Positions 1 to 8,258 of a DNA stretch of 36,894 nucleotides are shown here, in pieces. Origin of the DNA: an uncultured Lachnospiraceae bacterium. Lineage in GTDB: Bacteria > Bacillota > Clostridia > Lachnospirales > Lachnospiraceae. A model generated the notes under the pieces. It was not told the DNA's origin. It did not search any database and was given only the letters and a program-made list of their open reading frames with translations. Positions within the stretch are counted from its first letter, which is position 1. The number at the start of each line of letters is the position of its first letter. The stretch lies in contig CANQCY010000020.1 of NCBI GenBank assembly GCA_947591245.1, positions 1 through 36,894 of the forward strand, given 5' to 3'. The translations under genes and the position numbers were made by a program.

Positions 1-22
1 CGGCAAAAAACAGAATCTGTCG

Positions 23-56
23 GCCAAAAAGGAGTCTAAAACGACTCCTTTTTGGC
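23..56. terminator. Strong bidirectional intrinsic terminator
   Basis: A perfect 14-bp inverted repeat (23-36 and 43-56) encloses a 6-nt loop. The right arm carries a run of five T and the left arm five A, so it can end transcription in either direction. It most likely closes a gene lying to the left of the window and insulates the next promoter. Confidence 0.85.
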
Positions 57-126
57 TTTATAAGTGGCAAACTCGGGGTATAACAAAAGCGGAAGAATAT
101 TTCAAGGGAAACCGGGGGGAAGGATG

Positions 127-155
127 TTGACAATAACGCCCGAAAGCCATAAAAT
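127..155 (+). promoter_or_regulatory. Vegetative promoter for the S66 peptidase gene
   Basis: TTGACA at 127-132 and TAAAAT at 150-155 are separated by 17 bp, a near-consensus sigma-A promoter. The start would fall near 162, giving a short leader with a GGAGG ribosome site at 175-179, just before the ATG at 185. Confidence 0.75.
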
Positions 156-184
156 AAACACATACTTGGAAACGGAGGAGCGAT

Positions 185-1207
185 ATGATATATCCAACAT
201 TTTTACAAGCGGGACAGACAGTCGGCATTACGGCGCCTTCGGACGGAAACGGGAAGCCGATGGATTTTGAACGGCTGGAGCTGGCGAAGCGGGCGCTGGA
301 AGAGAGAGGACATGCCGTCATCGAGACGGCGAATGTCAGACAGAGTGACGGCAGGGGGCGGAGCAGTTCGAAAGAGGAACGTGCGGCACAGCTTATGGAG
401 TTATTTCGGGATCCAAAGGTCAAATATATTTTCGCGGCAAAGGGCGGGGATTTTCTGATGGAAATTCTGCCGTTACTGGATTGGGAGGAGATCCGGAGGA
501 ATCCGAAATGGTTTCAGGGCTTTTCGGACAATACCGGACTTACGTTTACGATCACTACAAACTGCGGCGTAGCTGCAGTGTATGGAAATAACTTCAATGA
601 TTTTGCGATACGGCCGTGGCATCCTGCGGTGAAGGGCAATTATGAGATCATGACGGGAAATTTTGCCGACCAGCATACATTCGATTTTTATGAAGATGAT
701 TTTTATGACAGAGAGGCGCCGGATGAAAGCTATCGCAAGGATAAACCGTGCGTGCAGTATGCGGTATCGAATGGTGAAACGGCAGACAGGGTTCGCCTTG
801 AAGGGAGGCTTCTCGGCGGCTGTCTGGATGTCCTGCTGAATCTCGTCGGAACATCCTTCGATAAAACCGCGGAGTTTATCGAGGAGTACCGGGAAGACGG
901 CATTTTGTGGTATCTGGAGAGCTTTTCCTTAGACAGCGATTCCCTGACGAGGGGGCTGTGGCAGCTGAAAGACGCCGGGTGGTTTGACACGGCAAAGGGG
1001 TTCGTGTTCGGACGCCCATGCATGTTTCAGAGCTTTACGGATCACAGCTACCGTGAGGCAGTTGAGGTGATCTTATCTGAACTTCATGTTCCAATTGTAT
1101 TCGATGCGGATATCGGGCATAAATCGCCTCAGTTTACGATTATAAACGGGGCGTATGGGATATGGGATTATCATGAAGGAAAATCAAAACTCATTCTACA
1201 AAAGTAG
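185..1207 (+). CDS. S66 family peptidase (LD-carboxypeptidase / MccF-type)
   Basis: A 340-residue cytoplasmic protein with no signal peptide. Peptidase family S66 contains LD-carboxypeptidases, which trim tetrapeptides during murein recycling, and MccF-type enzymes, which cleave microcin C-like peptidyl nucleotides. The expected catalytic triad is visible: Ser114 in a GFSDNT motif, Glu245 in the WYLESF stretch and His312 in the DIGHKSP motif. This spacing is very close to that of MccF. Length is normal for the family. The ATG follows GGAGG with good spacing. The gene stands alone between terminators, with its own promoter. Sequence alone cannot decide between cell-wall recycling and detoxification; the family call is firm and the substrate is open. 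Confidence 0.88.
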   Translation: MIYPTFLQAGQTVGITAPSDGNGKPMDFERLELAKRALEERGHAVIETANVRQSDGRGRSSSKEERAAQLMELFRDPKVKYIFAAKGGDFLMEILPLLDWEEIRRNPKWFQGFSDNTGLTFTITTNCGVAAVYGNNFNDFAIRPWHPAVKGNYEIMTGNFADQHTFDFYEDDFYDREAPDESYRKDKPCVQYAVSNGETADRVRLEGRLLGGCLDVLLNLVGTSFDKTAEFIEEYREDGILWYLESFSLDSDSLTRGLWQLKDAGWFDTAKGFVFGRPCMFQSFTDHSYREAVEVILSELHVPIVFDADIGHKSPQFTIINGAYGIWDYHEGKSKLILQK

Positions 1208-1228
1208 ATGAAAAACGACATAAATACT

Positions 1229-1268
1229 CAAAGACTCTTTTCAAATAATGGAAAAGGGTCTTTTATTT
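1229..1268 (+). terminator. Intrinsic terminator after the S66 peptidase gene
   Basis: AAAGACTCTTTTC pairs with GAAAAGGGTCTTT across a 7-nt loop (one G-T wobble) and is followed by a T-rich tail. It lies just after the stop codon at 1207. Confidence 0.8.
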
Positions 1269-1330
1269 TGTCTTATTTATGCATAATTTGTCAGTTTAAA
1301 AAGATAAATTATCCCGTTGGGACTACGTGT

Positions 1331-1364
1331 TTTGACAAAAAAATGCGAGGGAAGAGAGTATGAT
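1331..1364 (+). promoter_or_regulatory. Long-spacer promoter of spoIIGA-sigE, possibly Spo0A-activated
   Basis: TTGACA at 1332-1337 and TATGAT at 1359-1364 both match sigma-A hexamers, but the spacer is 21 bp instead of 17. The Bacillus subtilis spoIIG promoter is known for a 22-bp spacer and for needing Spo0A bound over its -35 region. Here TTTGACA (1331-1337) differs by one base from a reversed 0A box (TTCGACA) and overlaps the -35. The hexamers and spacing are seen directly; Spo0A control is inferred. Confidence 0.6.
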
Positions 1365-1414
1365 TGGACTATGCAAAAGCAAATCACTGCATGAAGATTA
1401 TGGGAGCAGGCAAT

Positions 1415-2269
1415 ATGAAAATATATCTGGATATTTTTTTTGCGGTAAATTTTCTGATGAATTTACTCGTGTTGGAAATAATGAATATATTTTTGAAAAA
1501 ACGCCTGATCGTCAATGTGAGAAGTATAGCCGCCGCGGCTCTGGGCGCATTGTTTGCAGGGATCGTTATCGTGTGCGGGATCCGGAGCAGGCTTATTATT
1601 TTTCTCATCTTGTATGTGTTTGTGAGCTGCCTGATGATACGGATCGCATTTGGGAAAACGACCGTCAGGGGGATGGCGGGGTACATAGCGGGATATTATT
1701 TATCCGGTATTTGTACAGCCGGTTTTCTCATGTTTTTGAAAGGCGTCGCCGGGATCAAACATATTTCCATAATCTTTCTTTTGCTGGCAGCCGTACTCAT
1801 TTTATTTTTTTGCGAAAAAATGATTTCAATGAGAAGCCGCGGGATAAGCAGCGGGCAGAATGTATATCCTGTCAGGATAAGCTACAATGGGAAAAGCGTG
1901 GCGGCAACCGGTTTTCTGGATACGGGCAACCGGCTCTATGAGCCGGTGAGCCGGGAAATGGTTACGATTGTAGAATTTAGTCTGTTTGCAAAGATGCTGT
2001 CGGATAAGGAACGAGCTGATTTTAGCAAGGCGATGCATGGTATGGAACCGGAACAGTTTGGCAAATTGCTTTTGCGATATATTCCGTTTCATTCTCTCGG
2101 AAAAGATAACGGCTATCTTATAGGGGTCCGGGCGGATGATATGGAAATACGGATACACGGCAAAAAATCGCTGCATACCGGAAAGGTATGGCTTGGGATC
2201 TGCGACCGTTTTTTGTCGGCGGAAGGTGGGTATGAGGTGCTGTTAAACAGCGGAATATTCAAGAAATAA
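1415..2269 (+). CDS. spoIIGA: Sigma-E processing aspartic peptidase SpoIIGA
   Basis: SpoIIGA is the membrane protease that cleaves the pro-sequence from pro-sigma-E in the mother cell after a signal from the forespore. The 284-residue protein has several hydrophobic segments over roughly residues 1-135, then a soluble aspartic protease domain. Its catalytic motif FLDTGN places the active Asp at about residue 169. I chose the ATG at 1415 because a GGAG-type ribosome site (1402-1410) sits just upstream; in-frame ATGs at 1364, 1391 and 1400 lack a better site. The gene is followed after 14 bp by sigE, its substrate, as in other spore formers. Confidence 0.92.
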   Translation: MKIYLDIFFAVNFLMNLLVLEIMNIFLKKRLIVNVRSIAAAALGALFAGIVIVCGIRSRLIIFLILYVFVSCLMIRIAFGKTTVRGMAGYIAGYYLSGICTAGFLMFLKGVAGIKHISIIFLLLAAVLILFFCEKMISMRSRGISSGQNVYPVRISYNGKSVAATGFLDTGNRLYEPVSREMVTIVEFSLFAKMLSDKERADFSKAMHGMEPEQFGKLLLRYIPFHSLGKDNGYLIGVRADDMEIRIHGKKSLHTGKVWLGICDRFLSAEGGYEVLLNSGIFKK

Positions 2270-2283
2270 CACTTGTAAGGGGG

Positions 2284-3036
2284 ATGTATATGTTTTTACG
2301 TTTATCAATGCCAAATCGTTTTCAGTTTCGCATGCTCCCAGACTGGAAAAATATATTTTTTCATCAGGGAGGTGATATCCACTATATCGGCGGGGCGGAA
2401 ATCCTTCCGGCGCCGTTGGAACCGGGAGAGGAAGCGGCGTGTATCGAGCGCCTGAGCGATGAAAATCCGGAAGCGGCAAAGAATAAGCTTGTCGAACATA
2501 ATCTGAGGCTTGTCGTGTACATAGCAAAAAAGTTTGACAACACGGGGGTCGGGGTGGAGGATCTCATTTCCATCGGGACGATCGGACTGATCAAGGCGAT
2601 CAATACATTTAAGGCGGATAAAAAGATTAAGCTTGCCACCTATGCCTCCCGGTGCATTGAAAATGAGATCCTGATGTATCTCAGGAGAAACAGCAAGATT
2701 AAACTTGAGGTGTCGATAGACGAGCCGCTGAACGTGGACTGGGACGGCAATGAACTGCTGCTTTCTGACATACTCGGAACGAGTGAAGACATGATCTACA
2801 AGGATATTGAGCGTGAAGTAGACATTAAGCTTCTCAAAAAGGCGCTGGAGACGCTGAGTGAGAGGGAACGGATGATCATTCACATGAGGTTTGGGCTGGA
2901 CGATTATGAGGGAGGTGAGAAGACGCAGAAAGAAGTGGCAGACCTACTCGGAATATCGCAGAGTTATATTTCGAGACTTGAGAAAAAGATTATGAAACGA
3001 TTGAAAAAGGAAATATTGAGACTGGAAGGGATTTAA
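2284..3036 (+). CDS. sigE: RNA polymerase sporulation sigma factor E (pro-form)
   Basis: A sigma-70 family protein of 250 residues that directs early mother-cell transcription during sporulation. The region-2 core is almost the same as in Bacillus SigE (for example [33 protein letters not shown]), as is the region-4 helix-turn-helix ([14 protein letters not shown]). The N-terminal 33 or so residues before YIGGAE correspond to the inhibitory pro-sequence removed by SpoIIGA. A second ATG lies two codons downstream at 2290; AAGGGGG precedes both, so the exact start is uncertain. Transcription is probably shared with spoIIGA. The sigG gene that follows sigE in Bacillus and many clostridia is absent. 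Confidence 0.95.
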   Translation: MYMFLRLSMPNRFQFRMLPDWKNIFFHQGGDIHYIGGAEILPAPLEPGEEAACIERLSDENPEAAKNKLVEHNLRLVVYIAKKFDNTGVGVEDLISIGTIGLIKAINTFKADKKIKLATYASRCIENEILMYLRRNSKIKLEVSIDEPLNVDWDGNELLLSDILGTSEDMIYKDIEREVDIKLLKKALETLSERERMIIHMRFGLDDYEGGEKTQKEVADLLGISQSYISRLEKKIMKRLKKEILRLEGI

Positions 3037-3056
3037 TCATATAAAAGAAAATAAGA

Positions 3057-3104
3057 AAAAACATCCTTACGCAGGAAGGTTTCATGCGTGGGGATGTTTT
3101 TTGG
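3057..3104 (+). terminator. Intrinsic terminator after sigE
   Basis: AACATCCTTACGCA pairs with TGCGTGGGGATGTT (two G-T wobbles) across an 11-nt loop and is followed by a T run. It ends the spoIIGA-sigE transcript. Confidence 0.88.
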
Positions 3105-3163
3105 TTTATAAAAACAAAAAATTTGTAATCCATGAATTATGGTGCCGGCTTTCACCTAAATAT

Positions 3164-3232
3164 TAGAAAGAAGAAAAAAGAATATCCCGTGGAACGTCTC
3201 ATGCTGTAAAGCACGGAATTCCACAGGATATT
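3164..3232 (-). terminator. Intrinsic terminator of the Ig-like secreted protein gene
   Basis: Arms at 3181-3194 and 3219-3232 pair over 13 of 14 positions. On the minus strand the stem is followed by a TCTTTTTTCTTC tract (3164-3180), as expected for the end of the leftward gene at 3247. Confidence 0.85.
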
Positions 3233-3246
3233 ATTTTCCTGAACTG

Positions 3247-4044
3247 TCAGGCATTTTTCTCTGTTGTAAACCATGTATAAGAATTTTTTCCCGTACGGAT
3301 CCGGTAAATGACCGGCGTGTTTCCTTTTGCTACGAGTACGGCTTTCGAGCAGTTCGACGTAACTCCGGGAGAGAGCTTCACGTCGCTCAAGTCTTCCATC
3401 AGCTCGAAGTAGAAGCCCCAGTCAATATTTTCAAGCTGGGTTGTTCCCGTTGAGTCAAAAATATTATAGTAATAGCTGAACAGATCCCTCGCATCTACAA
3501 CTTCACTTCCGGATACATACTTGATCTGAAATTGAAAATATAAGTACTCCTGAGAATTGGTCGGAGCGGGGTTGTCCTGATTTTTCAAAACATAGTCGGA
3601 AGCGGCGTCGCCGGAGAGAAATTTCTTCAGCTTTATTTTAAAGGTGCCGACCTTTTTCCCATCGTCATAATAGCTGATCGTATTTTCGTTATACGCAGAC
3701 AGGGGATTTAGTTTTCCGCCCTTTTTGGAGTCGGCTGCAGAACCGGTCACGGTAACTTTGCAATAAAGCTTTTTGCCGGAAACCTTTGCATAGACTTTAG
3801 TGGTTCCCAGTTTTTTTGCCGTGACCTCGCCGTTAGAATTGACAGTAGCGACGGTCTTTTTCATGGAATGCCATGCGGCTTTCTTTTTTGAACCTGACAC
3901 CTTGAGTTTCGTTGTTTTCCCGACGCGAAGCGACACGGCCGTTTTGTTCAGCTTGACAGCGGCGGCGCGGGAATCGGGGGTTCCGATAAAGATTCCCGAA
4001 ATAACAAGACTGAGGGCAAGCATGAGTGAAATCAGTTTTTTCAT
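3247..4044 (-). CDS. Secreted protein with one bacterial Ig-like (Big_2) domain
   Basis: A 265-residue protein with a clear signal peptide: MKK, a hydrophobic core, and a likely cut near SRAAA at about residue 28. Residues 30-100 match the Big_2 fold (LNKTAVSLRVGKTTKL, VATVNSNGEVTAKKLGTTKV), common in clostridial surface and secreted proteins. Residues 105-265 form a second, beta-rich domain that I do not recognise. There is no sortase motif, transmembrane anchor or S-layer repeat, so it is probably released or loosely bound to the wall. The gene is monocistronic, with its own promoter (4098-4126) and terminator. Its function cannot be stated; an adhesion or ligand-binding role is only a guess. 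Confidence 0.85.
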   Translation of the reverse strand: MKKLISLMLALSLVISGIFIGTPDSRAAAVKLNKTAVSLRVGKTTKLKVSGSKKKAAWHSMKKTVATVNSNGEVTAKKLGTTKVYAKVSGKKLYCKVTVTGSAADSKKGGKLNPLSAYNENTISYYDDGKKVGTFKIKLKKFLSGDAASDYVLKNQDNPAPTNSQEYLYFQFQIKYVSGSEVVDARDLFSYYYNIFDSTGTTQLENIDWGFYFELMEDLSDVKLSPGVTSNCSKAVLVAKGNTPVIYRIRTGKNSYTWFTTEKNA

Positions 4045-4097
4045 TGTTCCGTATTCCTTTCCTGTAAAAAATAGCCACGATTTTCCGCGACAGCCTT

Positions 4098-4126
4098 ATT
4101 GTACATCAAAGTAAATAAAAGTGCAA
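4098..4126 (-). promoter_or_regulatory. Promoter for the Ig-like secreted protein gene
   Basis: On the minus strand TTGCAC (4126-4121) and TACAAT (4103-4098) are separated by exactly 17 bp, about 55 bp ahead of the ATG at 4044. Confidence 0.7.
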
Positions 4127-4144
4127 GGCTAACACAAAATTCAG

Positions 4145-4173
4145 TGGAAAAAACCGTGCGGTTATGTTATATT
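4145..4173 (+). promoter_or_regulatory. Probable extended -10 promoter for lepA-hemW
   Basis: TGTTATATT (4165-4173) fits an extended -10 element. The hexamer 17 bp upstream (4145-4150, TGGAAA) is a poor -35. It lies about 55 bp ahead of the lepA start. Confidence 0.45.
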
Positions 4174-4227
4174 AAAAAGTGTTAATTTATAACAAGTTAA
4201 ATTTTAGTGGAAGGATTCAACAAAAAT

Positions 4228-6045
4228 ATGGCAGGAATGAAAAAAAACCAAATACGGAATTTTTGTATTATTGCTCATATCGATCATGGAAAATCGACCC
4301 TTGCAGACAGGATCATAGAGAAAACAGGACTTCTGACGGAACGCGAGATGCAGGCGCAGGTACTGGATAACATGGATCTGGAGAGGGAGAGGGGAATTAC
4401 GATCAAGGCGCAGACCGTGCGTATCGTATATAAGGCGCAGGATGGCGAGGAGTACATTTTCAATCTGATTGACACGCCGGGGCATGTGGATTTTAATTAC
4501 GAGGTATCAAGAAGTCTGGCGGCGTGCGAGGGGGCGGTGCTTATCGTAGATGCGGCTCAGGGAATTGAGGCGCAGACGCTCGCAAACTGTTATCTCGCGA
4601 TTGACCACGACCTGGAGATCATGCCGGTCATAAATAAAATCGACCTTCCGAGCGCGGAGCCGGAGCGGGTGAAAAATGAGATTGAGGATGTGATCGGAAT
4701 CGAGGCGCAGGACGCGCCGCTGATCTCGGCAAAGATGGGCACAAATATCGAAGATGTGCTGGAGCAGATTGTGAAAAAAATTCCGCCGCCGTCGGGGGAT
4801 GAGACGGCGCCGCTCAAGGCGCTTATTTTTGACTCCGTCTATGATTCATATAAAGGAGTTATCATTTTTTGCCGTATCTTTGACGGAACGGTAAGAAAAG
4901 GAACCAAAATCCATATGATGGCGACCGGTATGGAAGAAGAGGTCGTGGAGGTCGGCACATTCGGAGCAGGGCAGTTTATTCCGTGTGATGAATTGTCGGC
5001 GGGGATGGTCGGTTATATTACGGCAAGTCTGAAAAATGTAGAGGGTACGCGCGTAGGCGATACGGTGACGGATGCGGATCGTCCATGCGGGGAGGCGCTT
5101 CCCGGATATAAGCAGGCGCTTCCTATGGTGTACTGCGGCCTGTATCCGGCAGACGGCGCGAAATATCAGGATCTGCGCGATGCGTTGGAAAAACTCCGGC
5201 TCAATGACGCCGCCCTGCAGTTTGAGGCAGAGATGTCGGCGGCGCTCGGATTCGGTTTCCGGTGCGGTTTTTTGGGACTGCTTCATCTGGAGGTCATTCA
5301 GGAACGGCTGGAAAGAGAATACAATCTGGATCTTGTGACGACGGCGCCCGGCGTCGTTTACCGCGTGTATAAGACAAATGGCGAGATGGTGGAGGTCACC
5401 AACCCGTCAAATCTTCCCGATCCGTCGGAGATTGAGCATATGGAGGAACCGGTGGTCAATGCGGAGATTATGGTGACGACGGAGTTTGTCGGAGCGATCA
5501 TGACGCTTTGCCAGGAGCGGAGGGGCGTCTATCTCGGCATGGAATATATGGAAGAGACTCGAGCGCTTCTCAAATACGTCCTGCCGCTCAATGAAATTAT
5601 CTATGACTTTTTTGATTCGCTCAAGTCGCGCTCCCGCGGCTATGCGTCATTTGATTATGAACTTAAAGGTTATGAGCCGTCAGAACTCGTGAAACTGAAT
5701 ATACTGATCAACAAGGAAGAAGTGGATGCGCTTTCCTTTATTGTCCATACGAGTACTGCGTATGAGCGCGGACGCAAGATGTGCGAAAAGCTGAAGGGCG
5801 AAATACCGAGACACCTGTTTGAGATTCCGATACAGGCGGCGATCGGCAACAAGATCATCGCGAGGGAGACGGTTAAGGCGGTTCGGAAGGACGTGCTTGC
5901 CAAGTGTTATGGCGGTGACATTTCCCGAAAGAAGAAGCTTTTGGAAAAGCAGAAGGAAGGAAAGAAGCGCATGCGCCAGATCGGAAATGTGGAAATTCCG
6001 CAGAAAGCATTTATGAGCGTCCTGAAGCTGGATGAGGATAAATAG
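4228..6045 (+). CDS. lepA: Elongation factor 4 (LepA), ribosome back-translocase GTPase
   Basis: LepA is a translational GTPase related to EF-G that acts on stalled or mis-translocated ribosomes. The 605-residue protein has the GTPase motifs in order near the N-terminus ([23 protein letters not shown]), domains II and III with a [11 protein letters not shown] stretch, and the basic LepA C-terminal domain ([21 protein letters not shown]). Length is normal. The ATG at 4228 gives the usual short N-terminus before IRNFCIIAH and has GGAAGGA at 4209-4215. A GTG at 4207 and an ATG at 4237 are alternatives. hemW follows three bases later, a common clostridial and Bacillus pairing. Confidence 0.97.
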   Translation: MAGMKKNQIRNFCIIAHIDHGKSTLADRIIEKTGLLTEREMQAQVLDNMDLERERGITIKAQTVRIVYKAQDGEEYIFNLIDTPGHVDFNYEVSRSLAACEGAVLIVDAAQGIEAQTLANCYLAIDHDLEIMPVINKIDLPSAEPERVKNEIEDVIGIEAQDAPLISAKMGTNIEDVLEQIVKKIPPPSGDETAPLKALIFDSVYDSYKGVIIFCRIFDGTVRKGTKIHMMATGMEEEVVEVGTFGAGQFIPCDELSAGMVGYITASLKNVEGTRVGDTVTDADRPCGEALPGYKQALPMVYCGLYPADGAKYQDLRDALEKLRLNDAALQFEAEMSAALGFGFRCGFLGLLHLEVIQERLEREYNLDLVTTAPGVVYRVYKTNGEMVEVTNPSNLPDPSEIEHMEEPVVNAEIMVTTEFVGAIMTLCQERRGVYLGMEYMEETRALLKYVLPLNEIIYDFFDSLKSRSRGYASFDYELKGYEPSELVKLNILINKEEVDALSFIVHTSTAYERGRKMCEKLKGEIPRHLFEIPIQAAIGNKIIARETVKAVRKDVLAKCYGGDISRKKKLLEKQKEGKKRMRQIGNVEIPQKAFMSVLKLDEDK

Positions 6046-6048
6046 AAG

Positions 6049-7200
6049 ATGATAACGAAGAAGGACGCAGTGGGTATTTATGTTCATATTCCGTTTTGCC
6101 TGCGCAAATGCGCATATTGCGATTTTTTGTCATTTCCGGCTGGGGACGATGCGCAGGCCCGTTATGTAGAATGCGTGGTTCGGGAGATTCGCGACAGTGC
6201 GGCGTCTCTTTGGGCGTCAGGGGAAAAACCGTCGGCAGATACTGTTTTTTTCGGTGGGGGGACGCCAAGTATTTTGCCGGCGCATGCGATCGGGCGGATA
6301 TTGGAGGAAATTGATTCGGAATATGGCGTTGGCAAGAGTGCGGAGATCACGGTCGAGTGCAATCCATGTACGGCGGATATCGGAAAATTTCAGGAATACC
6401 GCCGGCTCGGGGTTAACCGCCTCAGCATGGGCGTACAGTCGGCAGTGGACGAAGAGCTGAAAGCGCTGGGGCGCCTCCATACGTTTGCGGAGGCGGAGGA
6501 TTGCTTTGATATGGCGGTAGAGGCGGGTTTTTCAAACATAAACATTGATTTAATGAGTGCGATACCCGGACAGACGGCAGACAGTTACCGCTTCACGCTC
6601 GAACATATACTTGATCTGAATCCGCAGCATATATCGGCGTACAGCCTGATTGTGGAAGAGGGCACGCCCTTTTATGAAATTTATGGCTCGCAGCCGCCGG
6701 TCGATGAAGAGACGGATCGCGCCATGTACGCCCTCACAAAGGAAGCGCTGGAGGAACGCGGATATAAGAGGTATGAGATTTCAAACTATGCCAGAGACGG
6801 CTTTGCCTGCCGCCATAACCTCAAATACTGGTGCGGCGGGGATTATGTCGGGTTCGGGCTCGGCGCCGCATCCAAAATAAGAAATGTACGCTATAAAAAC
6901 GAGACGGAATTTTCCGAGTACGCGGAAGGGATTCTTCATGGGCGGGATGTGCGCAGCGTAGAGGAAGCGCTGGATACTGCGGATGAGATGTCTGAATTTT
7001 TCATACTGGGACTGCGCAGGACGGAAGGGGTGTCTCTTACGGAATTTAGGGAACTATTCGCGACGGATGCGATGAAAGTGTACGGCGGCGTGATTGAACG
7101 GTCAATAGAAGAGGGGCTTTTGACCCTTTCTTCCGGGCGTCTCCGTTTTACGGATCAGGGGCTTGACGTAAGCAATTATGTTCTTTGCAGATTTATGTAA
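6049..7200 (+). CDS. hemW: Radical SAM heme chaperone HemW
   Basis: A 383-residue radical SAM protein. The cluster motif is C17-x3-C21-x2-C24 followed by DF, the form typical of HemW (a heme-binding relative of oxygen-independent coproporphyrinogen oxidase) and unlike the CxxxCxxCGC of true HemN. Further family motifs are FFGGGTPS, NRLSMGVQS, NIDLMSAIPGQT and the C-terminal HemN_C region with GLGAAS. HemW is thought to deliver heme to acceptor proteins. It is often annotated as coproporphyrinogen III oxidase; that activity is doubtful here. It is translationally close to lepA (3-bp gap). Confidence 0.92.
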   Translation: MITKKDAVGIYVHIPFCLRKCAYCDFLSFPAGDDAQARYVECVVREIRDSAASLWASGEKPSADTVFFGGGTPSILPAHAIGRILEEIDSEYGVGKSAEITVECNPCTADIGKFQEYRRLGVNRLSMGVQSAVDEELKALGRLHTFAEAEDCFDMAVEAGFSNINIDLMSAIPGQTADSYRFTLEHILDLNPQHISAYSLIVEEGTPFYEIYGSQPPVDEETDRAMYALTKEALEERGYKRYEISNYARDGFACRHNLKYWCGGDYVGFGLGAASKIRNVRYKNETEFSEYAEGILHGRDVRSVEEALDTADEMSEFFILGLRRTEGVSLTEFRELFATDAMKVYGGVIERSIEEGLLTLSSGRLRFTDQGLDVSNYVLCRFM

Positions 7201-7207
7201 TTTCCTG

Positions 7208-7236
7208 TAGACATATTTTCAAAGAACAGTTACAAT
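7208..7236 (+). promoter_or_regulatory. Promoter for the purine nucleoside phosphorylase operon
   Basis: TAGACA (7208-7213), a 17-bp spacer and TACAAT (7231-7236) form a good sigma-A promoter directly after hemW. The transcript would carry a leader of about 75 nt. Confidence 0.7.
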
Positions 7237-7248
7237 AGTAATAATACG

Positions 7249-7302
7249 TGATGTCGCTGGAAAATGGCCTCTTGGCCTTGACATTACATCAAATGAATTT
7301 TT
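7249..7302 (+). promoter_or_regulatory. Short structured leader before punA
   Basis: TGATGT (7249-7254) pairs with ACATCA (7286-7291), enclosing a GGCC-TCTT-GGCC hairpin (7266-7277). A run of six T follows within 8 bases (AATTTTTT). This could be a small attenuator or regulatory leader. It does not show the conserved core of the purine riboswitch. The pairing is seen; regulation is inferred. Confidence 0.35.
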
Positions 7303-7317
7303 TAAGGAAGTGAGCGA

Positions 7318-8217
7318 ATGAACGAAGTTTTTGAAAAGGTAGAAGTATGTTATAAGCAGATTCGGGAAAAGGTGGATTTTTGTCCCAAAGTGGCGATCGT
7401 GCTCGGGAGCGGACTGGGCGGCCTGGCTGACGTGATTCAGATGGCGGGCACAGTGGATTATGCGGATATCGAGGGGTTTCCGGTATCGACAGTAGACGGG
7501 CATAAAGGCAGATTTGTGTTTGGATATATTGAATCAACTCCCGTAGTTATCATGCAGGGAAGGGTTCATTTTTATGAGGGGTATGACATTCATGATGTCG
7601 TACTGCCGATTCGGGTTATGTGCAAGCTCGGAGCGGAAATTTTGTTTTTGACCAATTCCGCCGGCGGTCTTAATACGATGTACCGTCCGGGTGATTTTAT
7701 GATGATTACCGATCATATCGGAAGCTTTATGCCGTCTCCGCTGATTGGGAAAAACGTTGACGAGTGGGGGCCCCGCTTCCCGTCTCTGCAAAATATATAT
7801 GACGCGCAGCTCTGTGAATATATCCGTCAGGCGGCGAGGGACAGCAATGTGCTTCTCCGCGAGGGCGTGTATGTCCAGATGAGGGGACCGCAGTATGAGA
7901 CGAGCGCGGAGGTTCGCATGTGTCAGGCGATTGGCGGCGATGCGGTCGGAATGAGTACGGCGATTGAGGCAGTCGCCGGCAAACATATGGGAATGCGGGT
8001 GTGCGGATTGTCCTGTATCTCCAATATGGCGTGCGGAATCAGCAAAACACCCCTGAATCATATGGATGTGACAGAGGTTGGTGAAAAAATGGCGCCGATG
8101 TTCCGCCTGCTTGTTTACAGGGCGATCAGCAAAATGACGGAAGATATGAAGGAAAAAGAAGAACCGAAGGCGGTAAGAAACGCGCCGCCGGCAAGCAGCA
8201 TCATCGACGACATGTGA
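7318..8217 (+). CDS. punA: Purine nucleoside phosphorylase (type I, PunA/NP family)
   Basis: It splits purine nucleosides with phosphate into base and ribose-1-phosphate for purine salvage. The 299-residue protein shows the trimeric PNP signature throughout: LGSGLGGLAD phosphate loop, DGHKGRF, QGRVHFYEGY, NSAGGLN, RGPQYETSAEVRM, and GMSTAIEAVAGKHMGM before the base-binding Asn region (SNMACGI). The last 25 or so residues are a poorly conserved tail. The ATG follows AAGGAAGTGAG. The stop overlaps an ATG of the next frame, and the amidohydrolase start lies 42 bp on, so the two form a nucleoside salvage operon. Confidence 0.95.
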   Translation: MNEVFEKVEVCYKQIREKVDFCPKVAIVLGSGLGGLADVIQMAGTVDYADIEGFPVSTVDGHKGRFVFGYIESTPVVIMQGRVHFYEGYDIHDVVLPIRVMCKLGAEILFLTNSAGGLNTMYRPGDFMMITDHIGSFMPSPLIGKNVDEWGPRFPSLQNIYDAQLCEYIRQAARDSNVLLREGVYVQMRGPQYETSAEVRMCQAIGGDAVGMSTAIEAVAGKHMGMRVCGLSCISNMACGISKTPLNHMDVTEVGEKMAPMFRLLVYRAISKMTEDMKEKEEPKAVRNAPPASSIIDDM

Positions 8218-8258
8218 CGCATGCCGCGCGGGCGGGCGTCGCGGAAATGAGGGGAATT

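Noticed and set aside
185-1207. Microcin immunity gene
   Set aside because: The S66 triad spacing is close to MccF, but no microcin biosynthesis or export gene is nearby, and housekeeping members share the same fold.
4284-6268. Long minus-strand open frames opposite lepA and hemW
   Set aside because: They lack ribosome sites and recognisable domains, and run antisense to strongly conserved genes. Similar frames opposite other genes were rejected for the same reason.
7249-7302. Classical purine riboswitch before punA
   Set aside because: The leader is shorter than the aptamer, and the three-way junction with its conserved loop sequences cannot be drawn.
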